Shown here: piece after piece, positions 8,842 to 17,916 of the stretch
Numbering within the stretch: position 1 is the stretch's first letter
Layout: every line of letters starts with the position of its first letter
Assembly (NCBI GenBank): GCA_965230535.1
Contig: OZ246010.1
Coordinates: 620,001 to 684,000 of the forward strand
Source: JAUILH01 sp965230535
GTDB taxonomy: Bacteria > Bacteroidota > Bacteroidia > Flavobacteriales_D > JAUILH01
Direction: 5' to 3'
DNA: 64,000 nucleotides
The notes under the pieces: model-generated
Database searches by the model: none
Told to the model about the DNA's origin: nothing
What the model saw: only the letters and a program-made list of their open reading frames with translations
Position numbers and translations under genes: made by a program

Positions 8842-9400
8842 TCACAAGAAACATACAAAGTTCGTGGCAGCTTCTCTGCTCTTCCTGACAGTCTCTTTTA
8901 TTTTCCCGGCTAAGGCACAAACCAGAACCAATCCTTTTTTCTATTCCGGTATTGGTCTTCTACCGGAAATCAGACTAAATGAAAGTGGTTCGTTCAAAGG
9001 CGCTTCATACTCTTATATGGCAGTAAAAGCCGGTGTAGGACTGTCTGGATATGGCTTTTCTGTTGGCATGGATGGAAATGTTGAAAAGGGTATTTACACC
9101 ACAAAAGCAGGTGTTTGGGCAGGAGCTGTATTTATTGCAGTTGGCCTAAACGCCAAACTATCCTTAGTGAGACACTTTGTGAGGAGAGAAGATCGATTTA
9201 CCAGTATTCGACCAGAATTAGGTCTTATGCTTGGTCCGGTTGGTTTCAATTATGGTGTTGACATTTTTCCCAAAAATCCAAGAGGCGTCCTGGATGTAGG
9301 TAATTTCATATTTACCACATATATACCTCTTTTCAAGATTAAAGAACATAGCCTGAGGTGCCCTGCATACGGAATGGAAACATTTTCAGTTTTCGAGTAA
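8831..9400 (+). CDS. Secreted protein of unknown function, tandem paralogue 2
   Basis: About 189 residues. Signal peptide from the ATG at 8831 (MLIDHKKHTKFVAASLLFLT, ending PAKAQ). It shares with the upstream gene the blocks GASY, a Gly-rich stretch, SIRPELGLMLGPVGFNYGVDI and TTYIPLFKIKE, so the pair arose by tandem duplication. The 11-base overlap in a different frame suggests translational coupling. The beta-rich, Gly-rich pattern fits an envelope protein; no catalytic motif is visible. The function is unknown. Confidence 0.7.
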   Translation: MLIDHKKHTKFVAASLLFLTVSFIFPAKAQTRTNPFFYSGIGLLPEIRLNESGSFKGASYSYMAVKAGVGLSGYGFSVGMDGNVEKGIYTTKAGVWAGAVFIAVGLNAKLSLVRHFVRREDRFTSIRPELGLMLGPVGFNYGVDIFPKNPRGVLDVGNFIFTTYIPLFKIKEHSLRCPAYGMETFSVFE

Positions 9401-9403
9401 ATT

Positions 9404-9437
9404 TTGAACCTTTAATCAATTTCCTTGTTTAATTTTG
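9404..9437 (+). promoter_or_regulatory. Possible ispH promoter
   Basis: TTG at 9404-9406, 23-base spacer, TAATTTTG at 9430-9437. The spacing is at the upper limit. The predicted start of transcription would fall at or next to the ATG at 9442, which would make the mRNA leaderless. Confidence 0.3.
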
Positions 9438-9441
9438 ATGT

Positions 9442-10671
9442 ATGAAACAATTTGATGTTCCGGAATTCTACCGTTCAAATTTCATTGGCAAAGTAAAAGC
9501 CCATAGGAAAGCGAATGATCCCAGAAAAAAGGATTTTTCTCCCAGCATCTTGAATTTTGGAAATTTGGAATTGATCATTCCACGTCATTTTGGTTTTTGT
9601 TACGGCGTAGAAAACGCCATTGAAATTGCTTACCGGGCAGTTGAAGAAAATCCCGGAAAACGAATTTACCTACTCAGTCAGATGATTCACAACCCGACCG
9701 TTAACGCCGATCTAAATTCGCGGGGCATTGACTTCATCATGGACACTGAAGGTAATCAGCTGATTGACTGGGATCAGGTAAGTCGTGAAGACGTGGTCAT
9801 CATTCCGGCATTTGGTACGACCATAGCCATTGAAGAGCTTTTAGATTCAAAAGGAATTGAGGTTCAAAAATACAATACCACCTGCCCCTTTGTGGAAAAA
9901 GTATGGAACAGATCTTATAAGCTGGGAAAAGATGACTTCTCTGTAGTGATTCATGGCAAACCTCAACATGAAGAAACCAGAGCCACATTTAGCCATAGTA
10001 ACTCCAAAGCAGCCAGCATAGTTATTAAAGACATGTCAGAAGCTCATATATTGGGCGAGTTTATTACTGGAAAACGTCCGATTTCTGAATTTGACGATCA
10101 CTTTAAGGGTAGGTATTCAGACGATTTTGATCCCGCTGAGAATCTAAGAAAGCTTGGGGTAGTTAATCAGACCACCATGCTGGCCTCAGAAACTCAGGCC
10201 ATAGCCGATCACATTAAGTCATGTATCATTGAAAAATTTGGATCTGATAATTATAAGGATCATTTTGCAGATACCCGAGACACACTGTGTTACGCTACCA
10301 ACGACAATCAGTCTGCCACAAAGGCACTACTGGACTATGAGGCAGATGCTGCTTTTGTGATTGGTGGGTATAACAGTTCCAATACCTCTCATTTATTGGA
10401 ATTACTTGAAGATAAATTCAAGTGCTTTTACATAGATGGCGTTAAGCGTCTGGAAAAAGAAGGTAAGATTGATCATTTTCTACTTCATGAGAAAAAGAAC
10501 GTGATCACGGATCACAGCCTTGGTGATTTCAAACGCATCATCATTACCTCAGGAGCTAGTTGCCCGGATGCTGTTGTAGATGAGGTTATCGAAAAGATTC
10601 TTGAAGCCCACTCTCCTATTCAAAAGTCGGTAGATCAGGCACTCAATGAACTTCTGGAAATTACGCCTTGA
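9442..10671 (+). CDS. ispH: 4-hydroxy-3-methylbut-2-enyl diphosphate reductase
   Basis: Last enzyme of the MEP isoprenoid pathway: reduces HMBPP to IPP and DMAPP with an oxygen-sensitive Fe-S cluster. Three conserved cysteines are visible in HFGFCYGVENA (C53), TTCPFVEKVW and RDTLCYATNDNQ. IHGKPQHEET and NQTTMLASET supply further active-site residues. At 409 residues it is the long type also known in cyanobacteria and plants, not the roughly 315-residue E. coli type. The 3' end overlaps the convergent sulfotransferase-like gene by 11 bases. It is the only MEP pathway gene in the window. Confidence 0.96.
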   Translation: MKQFDVPEFYRSNFIGKVKAHRKANDPRKKDFSPSILNFGNLELIIPRHFGFCYGVENAIEIAYRAVEENPGKRIYLLSQMIHNPTVNADLNSRGIDFIMDTEGNQLIDWDQVSREDVVIIPAFGTTIAIEELLDSKGIEVQKYNTTCPFVEKVWNRSYKLGKDDFSVVIHGKPQHEETRATFSHSNSKAASIVIKDMSEAHILGEFITGKRPISEFDDHFKGRYSDDFDPAENLRKLGVVNQTTMLASETQAIADHIKSCIIEKFGSDNYKDHFADTRDTLCYATNDNQSATKALLDYEADAAFVIGGYNSSNTSHLLELLEDKFKCFYIDGVKRLEKEGKIDHFLLHEKKNVITDHSLGDFKRIIITSGASCPDAVVDEVIEKILEAHSPIQKSVDQALNELLEITP

Positions 10672-11392
10672 TAGCGTATTTTTGAAGCCTCTCATAGAAA
10701 GGCATACATTCTTCCATCAACTCTTCCTGTTTTGGACTTAGGGATTTGAGCTTTTTCTCTATATCCTTAAAAGAACCTGTCTCGTGCATATGTGAGCACC
10801 AATTTCTTGATGGCAAACTTTCCACATCCTTTTCACCTTTTGGCCACTTATTCATCTTGCTGTTATACATGAGGTTGAGCTTTTTACAAAGCTGAGCCAA
10901 AATGACATCTGGTTGTTCTAAAAGATCCTTGGTATCTACCACAATTGGTTCAATTCCAAGCTGAATGAGGTACAATACCTGATGATACTGAACTTCATAG
11001 CAAGTATCTAATAAGAGCTGTTCCTCCTTTTCAATATCATTTGCTAAAATCATCCTGGCCGGATGAGAGATTAGGAAAACGTTGTCGAAATTGGTCATGA
11101 AATCCCATTGCAAGCCTACGGCCTGATCGGACTTGTTTTTTACAAATAACACATCCTTATTAAGGTCACAGTTCACTAACATGTCTATGATCTTGTGCGG
11201 ATCAATTTCCATTTTCTCCAATACTTCTTTTCTAAAAGGAATGTCAATTCCGGAAAAACCAAGATAATATCCAAACAAAGGTTCATCCGTAACTGCAGTA
11301 TCTTCCCTTTGAGCAAAGGCATATAACAGTCCTGTGGCCACATCTCGCGGACCAGACCATAACGCAATTCTTTTTGATTGTCTCACTTGCAT
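10661..11392 (-). CDS. Sulfotransferase-like P-loop protein
   Basis: About 243 residues. The N-terminus RIALWSGPRDVATGLLYAF resembles the PAPS-binding loop of a bacterial sulfotransferase-like family (LWSGPRN-S/T-x-A). A DEPLFGYYLG segment and an ISHPARMIL segment (PAPS 3'-phosphate-like) follow. Proteins of this group are often annotated beside branched-chain aminotransferases; the true substrate is unknown. I chose the ATG at 11392 because the longer frame begins with TTG at 11425. It is convergent with ispH, overlapping by 11 bases, and downstream of the TonB-like gene on the same strand. Confidence 0.65.
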   Translation of the reverse strand: MQVRQSKRIALWSGPRDVATGLLYAFAQREDTAVTDEPLFGYYLGFSGIDIPFRKEVLEKMEIDPHKIIDMLVNCDLNKDVLFVKNKSDQAVGLQWDFMTNFDNVFLISHPARMILANDIEKEEQLLLDTCYEVQYHQVLYLIQLGIEPIVVDTKDLLEQPDVILAQLCKKLNLMYNSKMNKWPKGEKDVESLPSRNWCSHMHETGSFKDIEKKLKSLSPKQEELMEECMPFYERLQKYAIKA

Positions 11393-11447
11393 AATTCGAG
11401 CCCATTTAACTGATAAAGGCTGCAAAAGGTTACAAAATGGAGTTTGT

Positions 11448-12230
11448 TTACTGAGCTACGTAGGTGTAGATAAAGTACCCTTCCTGCTTTTTAGGAGCTT
11501 TTGGATCTCTTACAAAACGCTCTTTTTTCGCGTATTCTATGGCTTGTTTTAGCGCGTATGGCTCCTTCATGGTTGTTTTAGAATAATCTATGGATGGTGT
11601 CCCCACCACATAACCAATTTGATTAATGGTCACCTTCACATAAATCACACCACTTCCCTTACCTGTATAACCTGGGATTTTTAGACCTCTCTTGTTTCTG
11701 GCAGTTCTGGAAGGCGAAGAAAAATCGTAATCGGCCATAGTTTTGCCTGCCTTTTTGGTTTTACCGTCGCCACCATTCTTATCATCCTTGATTTTACCAA
11801 TCTTATAATCCTTCTCCTCCCCTAGTCCTGTATCGTAATCTTTATTCTGAGCGTCCAGGTCATTTTTGATTTCATCAATCATATCCTGAACACTTTCTTC
11901 TGCGGTTTTACCCATGCTTGGACTGATGTATTGACTATAATCCGTTTTAGACTCTTCTCTGGAATCATTCACATCACTGGACAAGGCTTTGATATCTTCG
12001 GGGTTTATGTCACTTTCTTTGGCATCAATGTTTTCCTGAACTTGTGGCGTCTCCAGATCATCTTCAGTCATAATCTCAACCAACTCTTCTTCTTCAGCTT
12101 CTACATATCCTCCATATTCAGGTGTATGGATATCAGTAACCAGAAAATAAAACCCAACGCCCCCATGCAACAGTACAACAAACACTGTGGCCAGATAAGA
12201 AGTTGAGAATATGTCCAATATTTTATCCAT
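11448..12230 (-). CDS. TonB-like energy transducer protein
   Basis: About 260 residues from the ATG at 12230. One membrane segment near the N-terminus (about residues 8-30, YLATVFVVLLHGGVGFYFLV) is followed by a long acidic then Lys-rich linker. The C-terminal domain (about 185-260) has GSGVIYVKVTINQIGYVVG and ends in GYFIYTYVAQ, the pattern of Bacteroidota TonB C-terminal domains. TonB links the ExbBD proton motor to outer-membrane transporters. No exbB or exbD is adjacent, so this is an orphan copy. The downstream gene is the sulfotransferase-like protein. Confidence 0.75.
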   Translation of the reverse strand: MDKILDIFSTSYLATVFVVLLHGGVGFYFLVTDIHTPEYGGYVEAEEEELVEIMTEDDLETPQVQENIDAKESDINPEDIKALSSDVNDSREESKTDYSQYISPSMGKTAEESVQDMIDEIKNDLDAQNKDYDTGLGEEKDYKIGKIKDDKNGGDGKTKKAGKTMADYDFSSPSRTARNKRGLKIPGYTGKGSGVIYVKVTINQIGYVVGTPSIDYSKTTMKEPYALKQAIEYAKKERFVRDPKAPKKQEGYFIYTYVAQ

Positions 12231-12306
12231 TAGTACAAAACTACCACATAAATATACGCCGTAAAACAAGTAAGGTTCAAATGTTTCAAAGGAAGCTTGT
12301 TAGATT

Positions 12307-12696
12307 CTAGATTGAATCTACTTCCTGAAACTCAACAGAGAGTCCCGGAATGGTTTGTTGAAAATGAAGTCCCATTTCTTCCATCTCCAAATCATCTTCT
12401 TCAAAATGCCAGATGACTTTAAAGTCCAAACTACCATCGTTTTTCTTATCCTGAAACAATTCCATAATTGATCTGATAACACTTGAACTTGACGTGTTTA
12501 AATATTCAATGTAGAACTTCAGCGTAAAAAATGACTGCCCCATAGACGCTCTTTCAAGTGCTTCAAAGGTTGGCATATAAAATTCTATAGCATCTTCAGG
12601 TAAAGATCTACCACGCATTATCATTTCCGGAACATCATAATCCACAATGATCTCTGGCGTCTTAACTGTTGCTGGAAGATGGAATCTTTCGGACAT
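12307..12696 (-). CDS. SiaC family (DUF1987) phosphoprotein, copy 1
   Basis: A 129-residue DUF1987 protein. In Pseudomonas aeruginosa SiaC is switched by phosphorylation of a threonine and activates a diguanylate cyclase. Here the matching segment is EYLNTSSSSVI, and the family marks KTPEI-x-VD, GRSLPEDAIEFYMP and WHFEEDDLEMEEMG are present. No SiaA phosphatase, SiaB kinase or GGDEF protein lies beside it. The 196 bases before its ATG contain no gene. The gene stands apart, between the TonB-like gene and a divergent small gene. A second copy is at 17417. Confidence 0.88.
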   Translation of the reverse strand: MSERFHLPATVKTPEIIVDYDVPEMIMRGRSLPEDAIEFYMPTFEALERASMGQSFFTLKFYIEYLNTSSSSVIRSIMELFQDKKNDGSLDFKVIWHFEEDDLEMEEMGLHFQQTIPGLSVEFQEVDSI

Positions 12697-12892
12697 AGCG
12701 CTAAGTTATAAAATCAATTTCGAATTATTGCTCAATTTTATTAAAACTGCTCAGTTGATTTTGTCAATTGGTCGATTAAAAAATAGTTTTTAAACAAAAA
12801 AAAATGCCATTAAAAGAATATTTGGTGTCATTCATCAGTTGTTTGAATCGAATCTCACGAAATATTCGTCTATTTAATAAACAGTTGGCAAT

Positions 12893-13195
12893 ATGGATTT
12901 ACTTTTTGAAGAAAAGACGATTAAAGAAAGAAACGAAATGAGATTGGCAAATGAAGTAACAAGCTATCACATGAATGAAGCTGTTAAGCTTTATAATAGT
13001 GCAGTTGAAGTTTACAACAACACTGATTCATTATATATGGCTCAGGAAAAAGCCATGATCATTTTAAAGAGAGCCATTCCTCACTTGAAGGAATCGAAAA
13101 AGAACACTGCCAACAACACACAACTGCTTGATATATTCTCAGGTATGCAAACCATTATGTCGGCAGAAGAGAAATTACCGCTTGCATTCATCTAG
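12893..13195 (+). CDS. Small helical protein of unknown function
   Basis: A 100-residue soluble protein, not recognised. It reads as mostly alpha-helical with evenly spaced hydrophobic residues (EVTSYHMNEAVKLYNSAVEV, MAQEKAMIILKRAIPHLKE), reminiscent of a single helical-repeat or MIT-like hairpin. There is no signal peptide. The ATG at 12893 lies 196 bases from the divergent SiaC gene, and codon use matches the neighbours. A hairpin follows the stop. Confidence 0.6.
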   Translation: MDLLFEEKTIKERNEMRLANEVTSYHMNEAVKLYNSAVEVYNNTDSLYMAQEKAMIILKRAIPHLKESKKNTANNTQLLDIFSGMQTIMSAEEKLPLAFI

Positions 13196-13234
13196 GACCA
13201 TTGGTCCACTCCTCATAGCTTAAATGTTGATTGT

Positions 13235-13256
13235 CCCCTAATGTTTTCATTAGGGG
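13235..13256. terminator. Perfect 9-bp hairpin between two genes
   Basis: CCCCTAATG TTTT CATTAGGGG, followed on the plus strand by TATCTTTG at 13259-13266. There is no T-run after it on the plus strand, so it is either a weak terminator for the 100-residue gene or an operator beside the promoter of the gene at 13299. A smaller palindrome GGACCATTGGTCC sits at the stop codon just upstream. Confidence 0.4.
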
Positions 13257-13298
13257 ATTATCTTTGCGTTATATTTGATCTTTTAAAAAATATACGCA

Positions 13299-16200
13299 AT
13301 GAAATTTTCCATACTACTTATTACAACGCTTCTGTGTGGTTCCCTACTGGCGCAGAAAAAGAAAGCTTCTGATGATTATTTCATCAAACCAGGCATGGTT
13401 TCGGCGCTTAAGTTCAGAAACATTGGTCCGGCATTAACGGCAGGAAGAATTGCTGATCTGGCAGTTAACCCAAACAATAAAAGTGAATACTATCTGGCCA
13501 TTGCTTGTGGTGGTGTATGGAAAACTACAAACTCAGGAAATACCTACTATCCTATTTTCGATTCTCAGGGATCGTACAGTGTTGGATGTGTGACTATTGA
13601 CCCTAATAACACGAACACAATTTGGGTAGGTTCGGGAGAAAACAACAACCAACGTAGTGTGGCTTATGGTGACGGGATCTATAAATCATTGGATGGTGGA
13701 AAATCCTGGAAAAACATGGGATTGAAAAAATCCGAACACATCCACAAAATCATCGTTTCTCCAAATAACTCTGATGTGATCTATGTGGCGGCCAACGGTC
13801 CACTATGGAACAAAGGTGGAGAGAGAGGAATTTTCATGTCGGAAGACGGAGGTAAAAACTGGAAGAACATTCATTCGGTTTCTGAAAATACTGGTGCATG
13901 TGACTTGGTGATGGACCCAAGAGATCCTAATGTAATGTATGCGGCTTTCCAACAAAGAAGAAGACATGTGTGGACGTACATTGGCGGTGGACCTGAATCA
14001 GCCATTTACAAAACAACCGATGGCGGTAAAAACTGGAGAAAAATAACCAGCGGATTACCATCAGTTGATCTTGGAAGAATTGGTTTAGCCATTCCACCAA
14101 GCAACCCGGATATTGTATATGCCATTGTAGAAGCATCTCAGGGGAAAGGCGGTTTCTTCAAATCTACCAATCGTGGAGAGAGCTGGAGTAAAATGAATTC
14201 TTACTCAACCAGTGGAAATTATTATCAGGAATTATACTGTCATCCAACTGATGAGGACATGGTATTTGCTATGGATACCTGGCTACATCACACTGAAGAT
14301 GGCGGAAAAACCTTTAAGCAAACCGGAGAAAAAAGCAAGCACGTTGATAATCACTGTATGTGGATTGACCCGGATGATCATAAGCACTGGTTAGTCGGTT
14401 GTGATGGTGGTTTATATGAAACCTGGGATGCTGCTCAAAACTGGCAATTCAAACCAAACCTCCCAATTACACAGTTCTATAAAGTAGCTGTGGATGAAGC
14501 TGAACCATTCTACAATGTGTATGGAGGAACTCAGGATAACAACAGTTTAGGTGGACCTTCAAGAACCATCAATAACGCAGGAATTCTAAATTCTGACTGG
14601 TACATTACCAATGGTGGAGATGGTTTCGAATCTGCCATCGATCCTAAGGATCCTAACATTGTATACGCGCAAGCTCAGTACGGTTGGTTGGTAAGATATG
14701 ATAAGAAAAGTGGTGAGCGAGTAGCCATTCAACCTACTCCGGCTAAAGGAGAACCAGGACTAAGATGGAACTGGGATGCGCCATTGATTATCAGTCCGCA
14801 CAACAACAAGCGTCTGTATTTTGCAGCTAACAAATTATTTAAGAGTGATGACAGGGGGGATACCTGGGAAGCTGTTAGTGAAGATTTAACTCAACAGATT
14901 GACAGAAACACTTTACCTGTGATGGACAAAGTGTGGAGTATTGATGCTGTGATGAAAAACAGATCTACAACCATCTATGGAAACATTGTTGCGCTTGATG
15001 AATCTCCAATTACTGAAGGCCTTCTTTATGTTGGAACCGATGATGGATTAATTCAGGTAAAAGAAGGGGATGCTGAATGGAGAAAGCAAAGCAGCTTTAC
15101 CGGTGTGCCTAAAAACACTTACGTAAATATGATTTCGGCCTCTCTTCATGATGCCAACACAGTATTTGCCGCTTTCAACAACCATAAGAAGGGAGACTAC
15201 AAACCATATGTTCTGAAGAGTACTGATAAGGGAAAATCATGGACTTCAATTGCAGGTAATTTACCTGAAGGTGCTGTTTATGCCATTGTTCAGGATCATG
15301 TTAATAAAGACTTATTGTTTGCAGGTACTGAATTTGGCGTTTATTTCACCATTGATGGTGGTCAGCATTGGACGGAATTGGGAGCAGGACTTCCTACTAT
15401 CGGAATTCGTGACATTGCTATTCAGAGACGTGAGAACGATTTAGTACTGGCTTCATTTGGTCGTGGGTTCTACGTATTGGACGACTATTCTCCTTTGAGA
15501 AACCTAACTAAAGAAAATGTAGAGAAAGAAGCTTACATGTTCCCTATCAAAAAATCTTTGATGTATGTAGAATCTAATCCACTTGGTTTAAGAGGGATTG
15601 GTTCACAAGGAGAAAGTATGTATGCCTCAGAAAACCCTCCATTAGGAGCTGTGTTTACTTTCCACCTGAAAGAGGCTATTAAAACGAAGAAGGCTATCAG
15701 AAGAGAATTAGAAGCTAAGCAGATCAAAGATGGTCAAAACGTGAGTTACCCATCTAAAGAAGCCATGTTAGAAGAAGATCAGGAAGAAGATCCGTATTTG
15801 ATTTTCTGGATTAAGGACAGCAAAGGTAACGGTGTTAAGAAGATTAAAACCGGAGCCAGCGCAGGACTTAAGAGAGTAGTTTGGAATTTCAGACACACTA
15901 CCACAACGCCTGTTCAAACCAACAAACAGGCACCTGGAAGGTATGGTATGGCAGATGATGGTTTCCTTGCACTACCAGGAACCTATACTGTTGAAGTATA
16001 CAAAAGTGTCAATGGTGAAATTTCTAAACTAACGGAGCCAGAATCTTTTGAGGTTGAAATGCTGAACAATAAAACGTTACCTGCAGAGGACAAAGTTGCT
16101 CTGAACAAGTTTTACGAAGACATTTCTGAACTGAGAAGACGTGTAAGAGGAACCAGCAATCAAATGGGAGAAGTAGGTAAGCAGATTGATTATCTGAAAA

Positions 16201-16562
16201 CTGCAATCCGTGAAGTACCGGATATCCCACTTAAATACATGTCGGACCTAAAAGCCATCGAAAAAACGATGGATGAATTGAGCATTGACATGTGGGGGAA
16301 CGGAACACTGTCTAAGCACCAGTTTGAAACTGCACCTAGTTTTGGAAACAGAATTGAAACAGTGATTTGGACCATGTGGAACGCGTCTTCAAAACCAACT
16401 AAGACGAGTATCGACAATATGGCCATCGCTGGTCAGGAATACAACGAGTTCTTACCAAAATTCAAAGCTGCTCAAAGCAAGCTAAATGAATTGGTGAAGT
16501 CTTTAGATGCTTATAGCATTCCTTATACACCAGGCAGAGACGATTCCTGGAAAAGGGATTAA
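13299..16562 (+). CDS. Secreted Asp-box propeller protein (sortilin/BNR-like)
   Basis: A 1087-residue protein with a signal peptide (MKFSILLITTLLCGSLLAQ). Residues about 30-730 hold many Asp-box repeats S/T-x-D-x-G-x-x-W: SLDGGKSW, SEDGGKNW, TTDGGKNW, SDDRGDTW, STDKGKSW and TIDGGQHW. They form one or two beta-propellers like VPS10/sortilin or BNR glycosidase folds. A C-terminal part (about 800-1087) contains an Ig-like segment and a helical tail. Such proteins are common in Bacteroidota and often annotated as glycosyl hydrolases; I see no proof of catalysis. There is no T9SS domain at the end, so it is probably periplasmic. The EamA gene follows after 3 bases, hence one operon. Confidence 0.85.
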   Translation: MKFSILLITTLLCGSLLAQKKKASDDYFIKPGMVSALKFRNIGPALTAGRIADLAVNPNNKSEYYLAIACGGVWKTTNSGNTYYPIFDSQGSYSVGCVTIDPNNTNTIWVGSGENNNQRSVAYGDGIYKSLDGGKSWKNMGLKKSEHIHKIIVSPNNSDVIYVAANGPLWNKGGERGIFMSEDGGKNWKNIHSVSENTGACDLVMDPRDPNVMYAAFQQRRRHVWTYIGGGPESAIYKTTDGGKNWRKITSGLPSVDLGRIGLAIPPSNPDIVYAIVEASQGKGGFFKSTNRGESWSKMNSYSTSGNYYQELYCHPTDEDMVFAMDTWLHHTEDGGKTFKQTGEKSKHVDNHCMWIDPDDHKHWLVGCDGGLYETWDAAQNWQFKPNLPITQFYKVAVDEAEPFYNVYGGTQDNNSLGGPSRTINNAGILNSDWYITNGGDGFESAIDPKDPNIVYAQAQYGWLVRYDKKSGERVAIQPTPAKGEPGLRWNWDAPLIISPHNNKRLYFAANKLFKSDDRGDTWEAVSEDLTQQIDRNTLPVMDKVWSIDAVMKNRSTTIYGNIVALDESPITEGLLYVGTDDGLIQVKEGDAEWRKQSSFTGVPKNTYVNMISASLHDANTVFAAFNNHKKGDYKPYVLKSTDKGKSWTSIAGNLPEGAVYAIVQDHVNKDLLFAGTEFGVYFTIDGGQHWTELGAGLPTIGIRDIAIQRRENDLVLASFGRGFYVLDDYSPLRNLTKENVEKEAYMFPIKKSLMYVESNPLGLRGIGSQGESMYASENPPLGAVFTFHLKEAIKTKKAIRRELEAKQIKDGQNVSYPSKEAMLEEDQEEDPYLIFWIKDSKGNGVKKIKTGASAGLKRVVWNFRHTTTTPVQTNKQAPGRYGMADDGFLALPGTYTVEVYKSVNGEISKLTEPESFEVEMLNNKTLPAEDKVALNKFYEDISELRRRVRGTSNQMGEVGKQIDYLKTAIREVPDIPLKYMSDLKAIEKTMDELSIDMWGNGTLSKHQFETAPSFGNRIETVIWTMWNASSKPTKTSIDNMAIAGQEYNEFLPKFKAAQSKLNELVKSLDAYSIPYTPGRDDSWKRD

Positions 16563-16565
16563 ACT

Positions 16566-17420
16566 ATGTTTTCGAAGGGCATCTGGTACATGTTGGCTTC
16601 CAGCGCATCATTTGCCCTTGTAAACTGGTGTATTAAAGATATGAAGCACATTCCTGTGCACGAGTTGGTCTTTTTTAGATCAATTGTCTCTTTATCGATT
16701 TGTATCTACTTCATTAGAAGACTGAAACTGCCTTTTTTCGGTAACAACAGGAAATGGTTATTGGGTAGAGGTGTGTTCGGTGCCACTGCCCTTACTCTAT
16801 TCTTTTACACCATTAAAAATCTGGATTTGGCCAGTGCAACGGTAGTTCAGTACATGTCACCAGTATTCACGGTTATTATTGCCATGTATTTATTCAGAGA
16901 GAAAGTAAAACCGGTTCAATGGGTTTTGTTTGCGATTGCACTGGCAGGCGTCATCATGATGAAAGGAATTGATAAAGGATTTGAACCACAAGACCAGTAC
17001 CTCTTATTGGGATTGCTGTCGGCCTTACTTTCCGCAGTAGCCTATAACTGTATTATGAAATGCCGACATACTGATCATCCCATCACCATTGTAATGTACT
17101 TCCCTTTAATAGCGGCTCCCATTATGGGGATTTGGTGTTTGTATGATTGGGTTATGCCACAGGGCAACGAATGGTTCTTGCTTTTGTTTATCGGTATTAT
17201 GACTCAAATTGCGCAGGTATGCATGACCAAAGCCTTGCACGAAGAAAGTAGCGTACGTGTGATGCCATTTAAATATGTAGGCGCCATTTGGGCTTTCCTG
17301 ATTGGTTATTTCTATTTCGAAGACCAATTAGAAGTACACACATTGGTAGGAATTGCCATGGTATTAACCGGTGCAATACTCAATAGTATGGTAAAAAAGG
17401 AAAAGCTAAAGAAGACCTAG
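16566..17420 (+). CDS. EamA/DMT family transporter
   Basis: A 284-residue inner-membrane protein with about ten hydrophobic segments arranged as two EamA repeats of five helices. The second repeat starts near LLLGLLSALLSAVAYNCIM. The drug/metabolite transporter superfamily exports amino acids, nucleosides or other small molecules; the substrate is not readable. It begins 3 bases after the propeller gene stop. Its end overlaps the convergent SiaC-type gene by 4 bases. Confidence 0.88.
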   Translation: MFSKGIWYMLASSASFALVNWCIKDMKHIPVHELVFFRSIVSLSICIYFIRRLKLPFFGNNRKWLLGRGVFGATALTLFFYTIKNLDLASATVVQYMSPVFTVIIAMYLFREKVKPVQWVLFAIALAGVIMMKGIDKGFEPQDQYLLLGLLSALLSAVAYNCIMKCRHTDHPITIVMYFPLIAAPIMGIWCLYDWVMPQGNEWFLLLFIGIMTQIAQVCMTKALHEESSVRVMPFKYVGAIWAFLIGYFYFEDQLEVHTLVGIAMVLTGAILNSMVKKEKLKKT

Positions 17421-17821
17421 CTCAGGTCTCTGTGATCGAACTTTTCGGTTTCAAGTACATCAAAATCAAGGTTGGCAAGAATCTGCTTATACTCATTTCC
17501 CGCATCTTCCATATCCCAATCATTTGTTTCAAAAAACCATTTCACTTTCAGGTGCGTTTTTCCTGATTGTTCCAACCAAGCCAAACTTCTAATAATGTCC
17601 AATAAAATTCTGGAAGTTGAAGTGTTAAAATACTCTAAGGCTAACTGAATGGTTGTACTCTCTTTTGGTGCTTCTTTGTACTTATCGATTTCCTCCATTA
17701 ATGGACGATAGAACTCAGTCGCATTTTCTGGTAATGACCTGCCAAATATTTTTAGATGTCCCGATCCAGTATCGAATCGAACCCCTGGTGTTTTTGTTGT
17801 TAAGTCAAAATCTATACTCAT
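17417..17821 (-). CDS. SiaC family (DUF1987) phosphoprotein, copy 2
   Basis: About 134 residues from the ATG at 17821. The same family marks as at 12307: KTPGVRFD, GRSLPENATEFYRP, ALEYFNTSTSRIL with the likely phosphorylated threonine, and WFFETNDWDMEDAG. It is diverged from copy 1 over most of its length, so this is an old duplication or separate acquisition. Again no SiaA, SiaB or cyclase gene is adjacent. The stop is embedded in the end of the EamA gene. Confidence 0.88.
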   Translation of the reverse strand: MSIDFDLTTKTPGVRFDTGSGHLKIFGRSLPENATEFYRPLMEEIDKYKEAPKESTTIQLALEYFNTSTSRILLDIIRSLAWLEQSGKTHLKVKWFFETNDWDMEDAGNEYKQILANLDFDVLETEKFDHRDLS

Positions 17822-17916
17822 AGCTTTGTTGTAGCAGTGAACCAATGTACTAAAAAGTTAAAAATTGACGTGCATATTTCTGTGAAAATTTCAACTTTGG
17901 ATTTAAATAACCTGTT

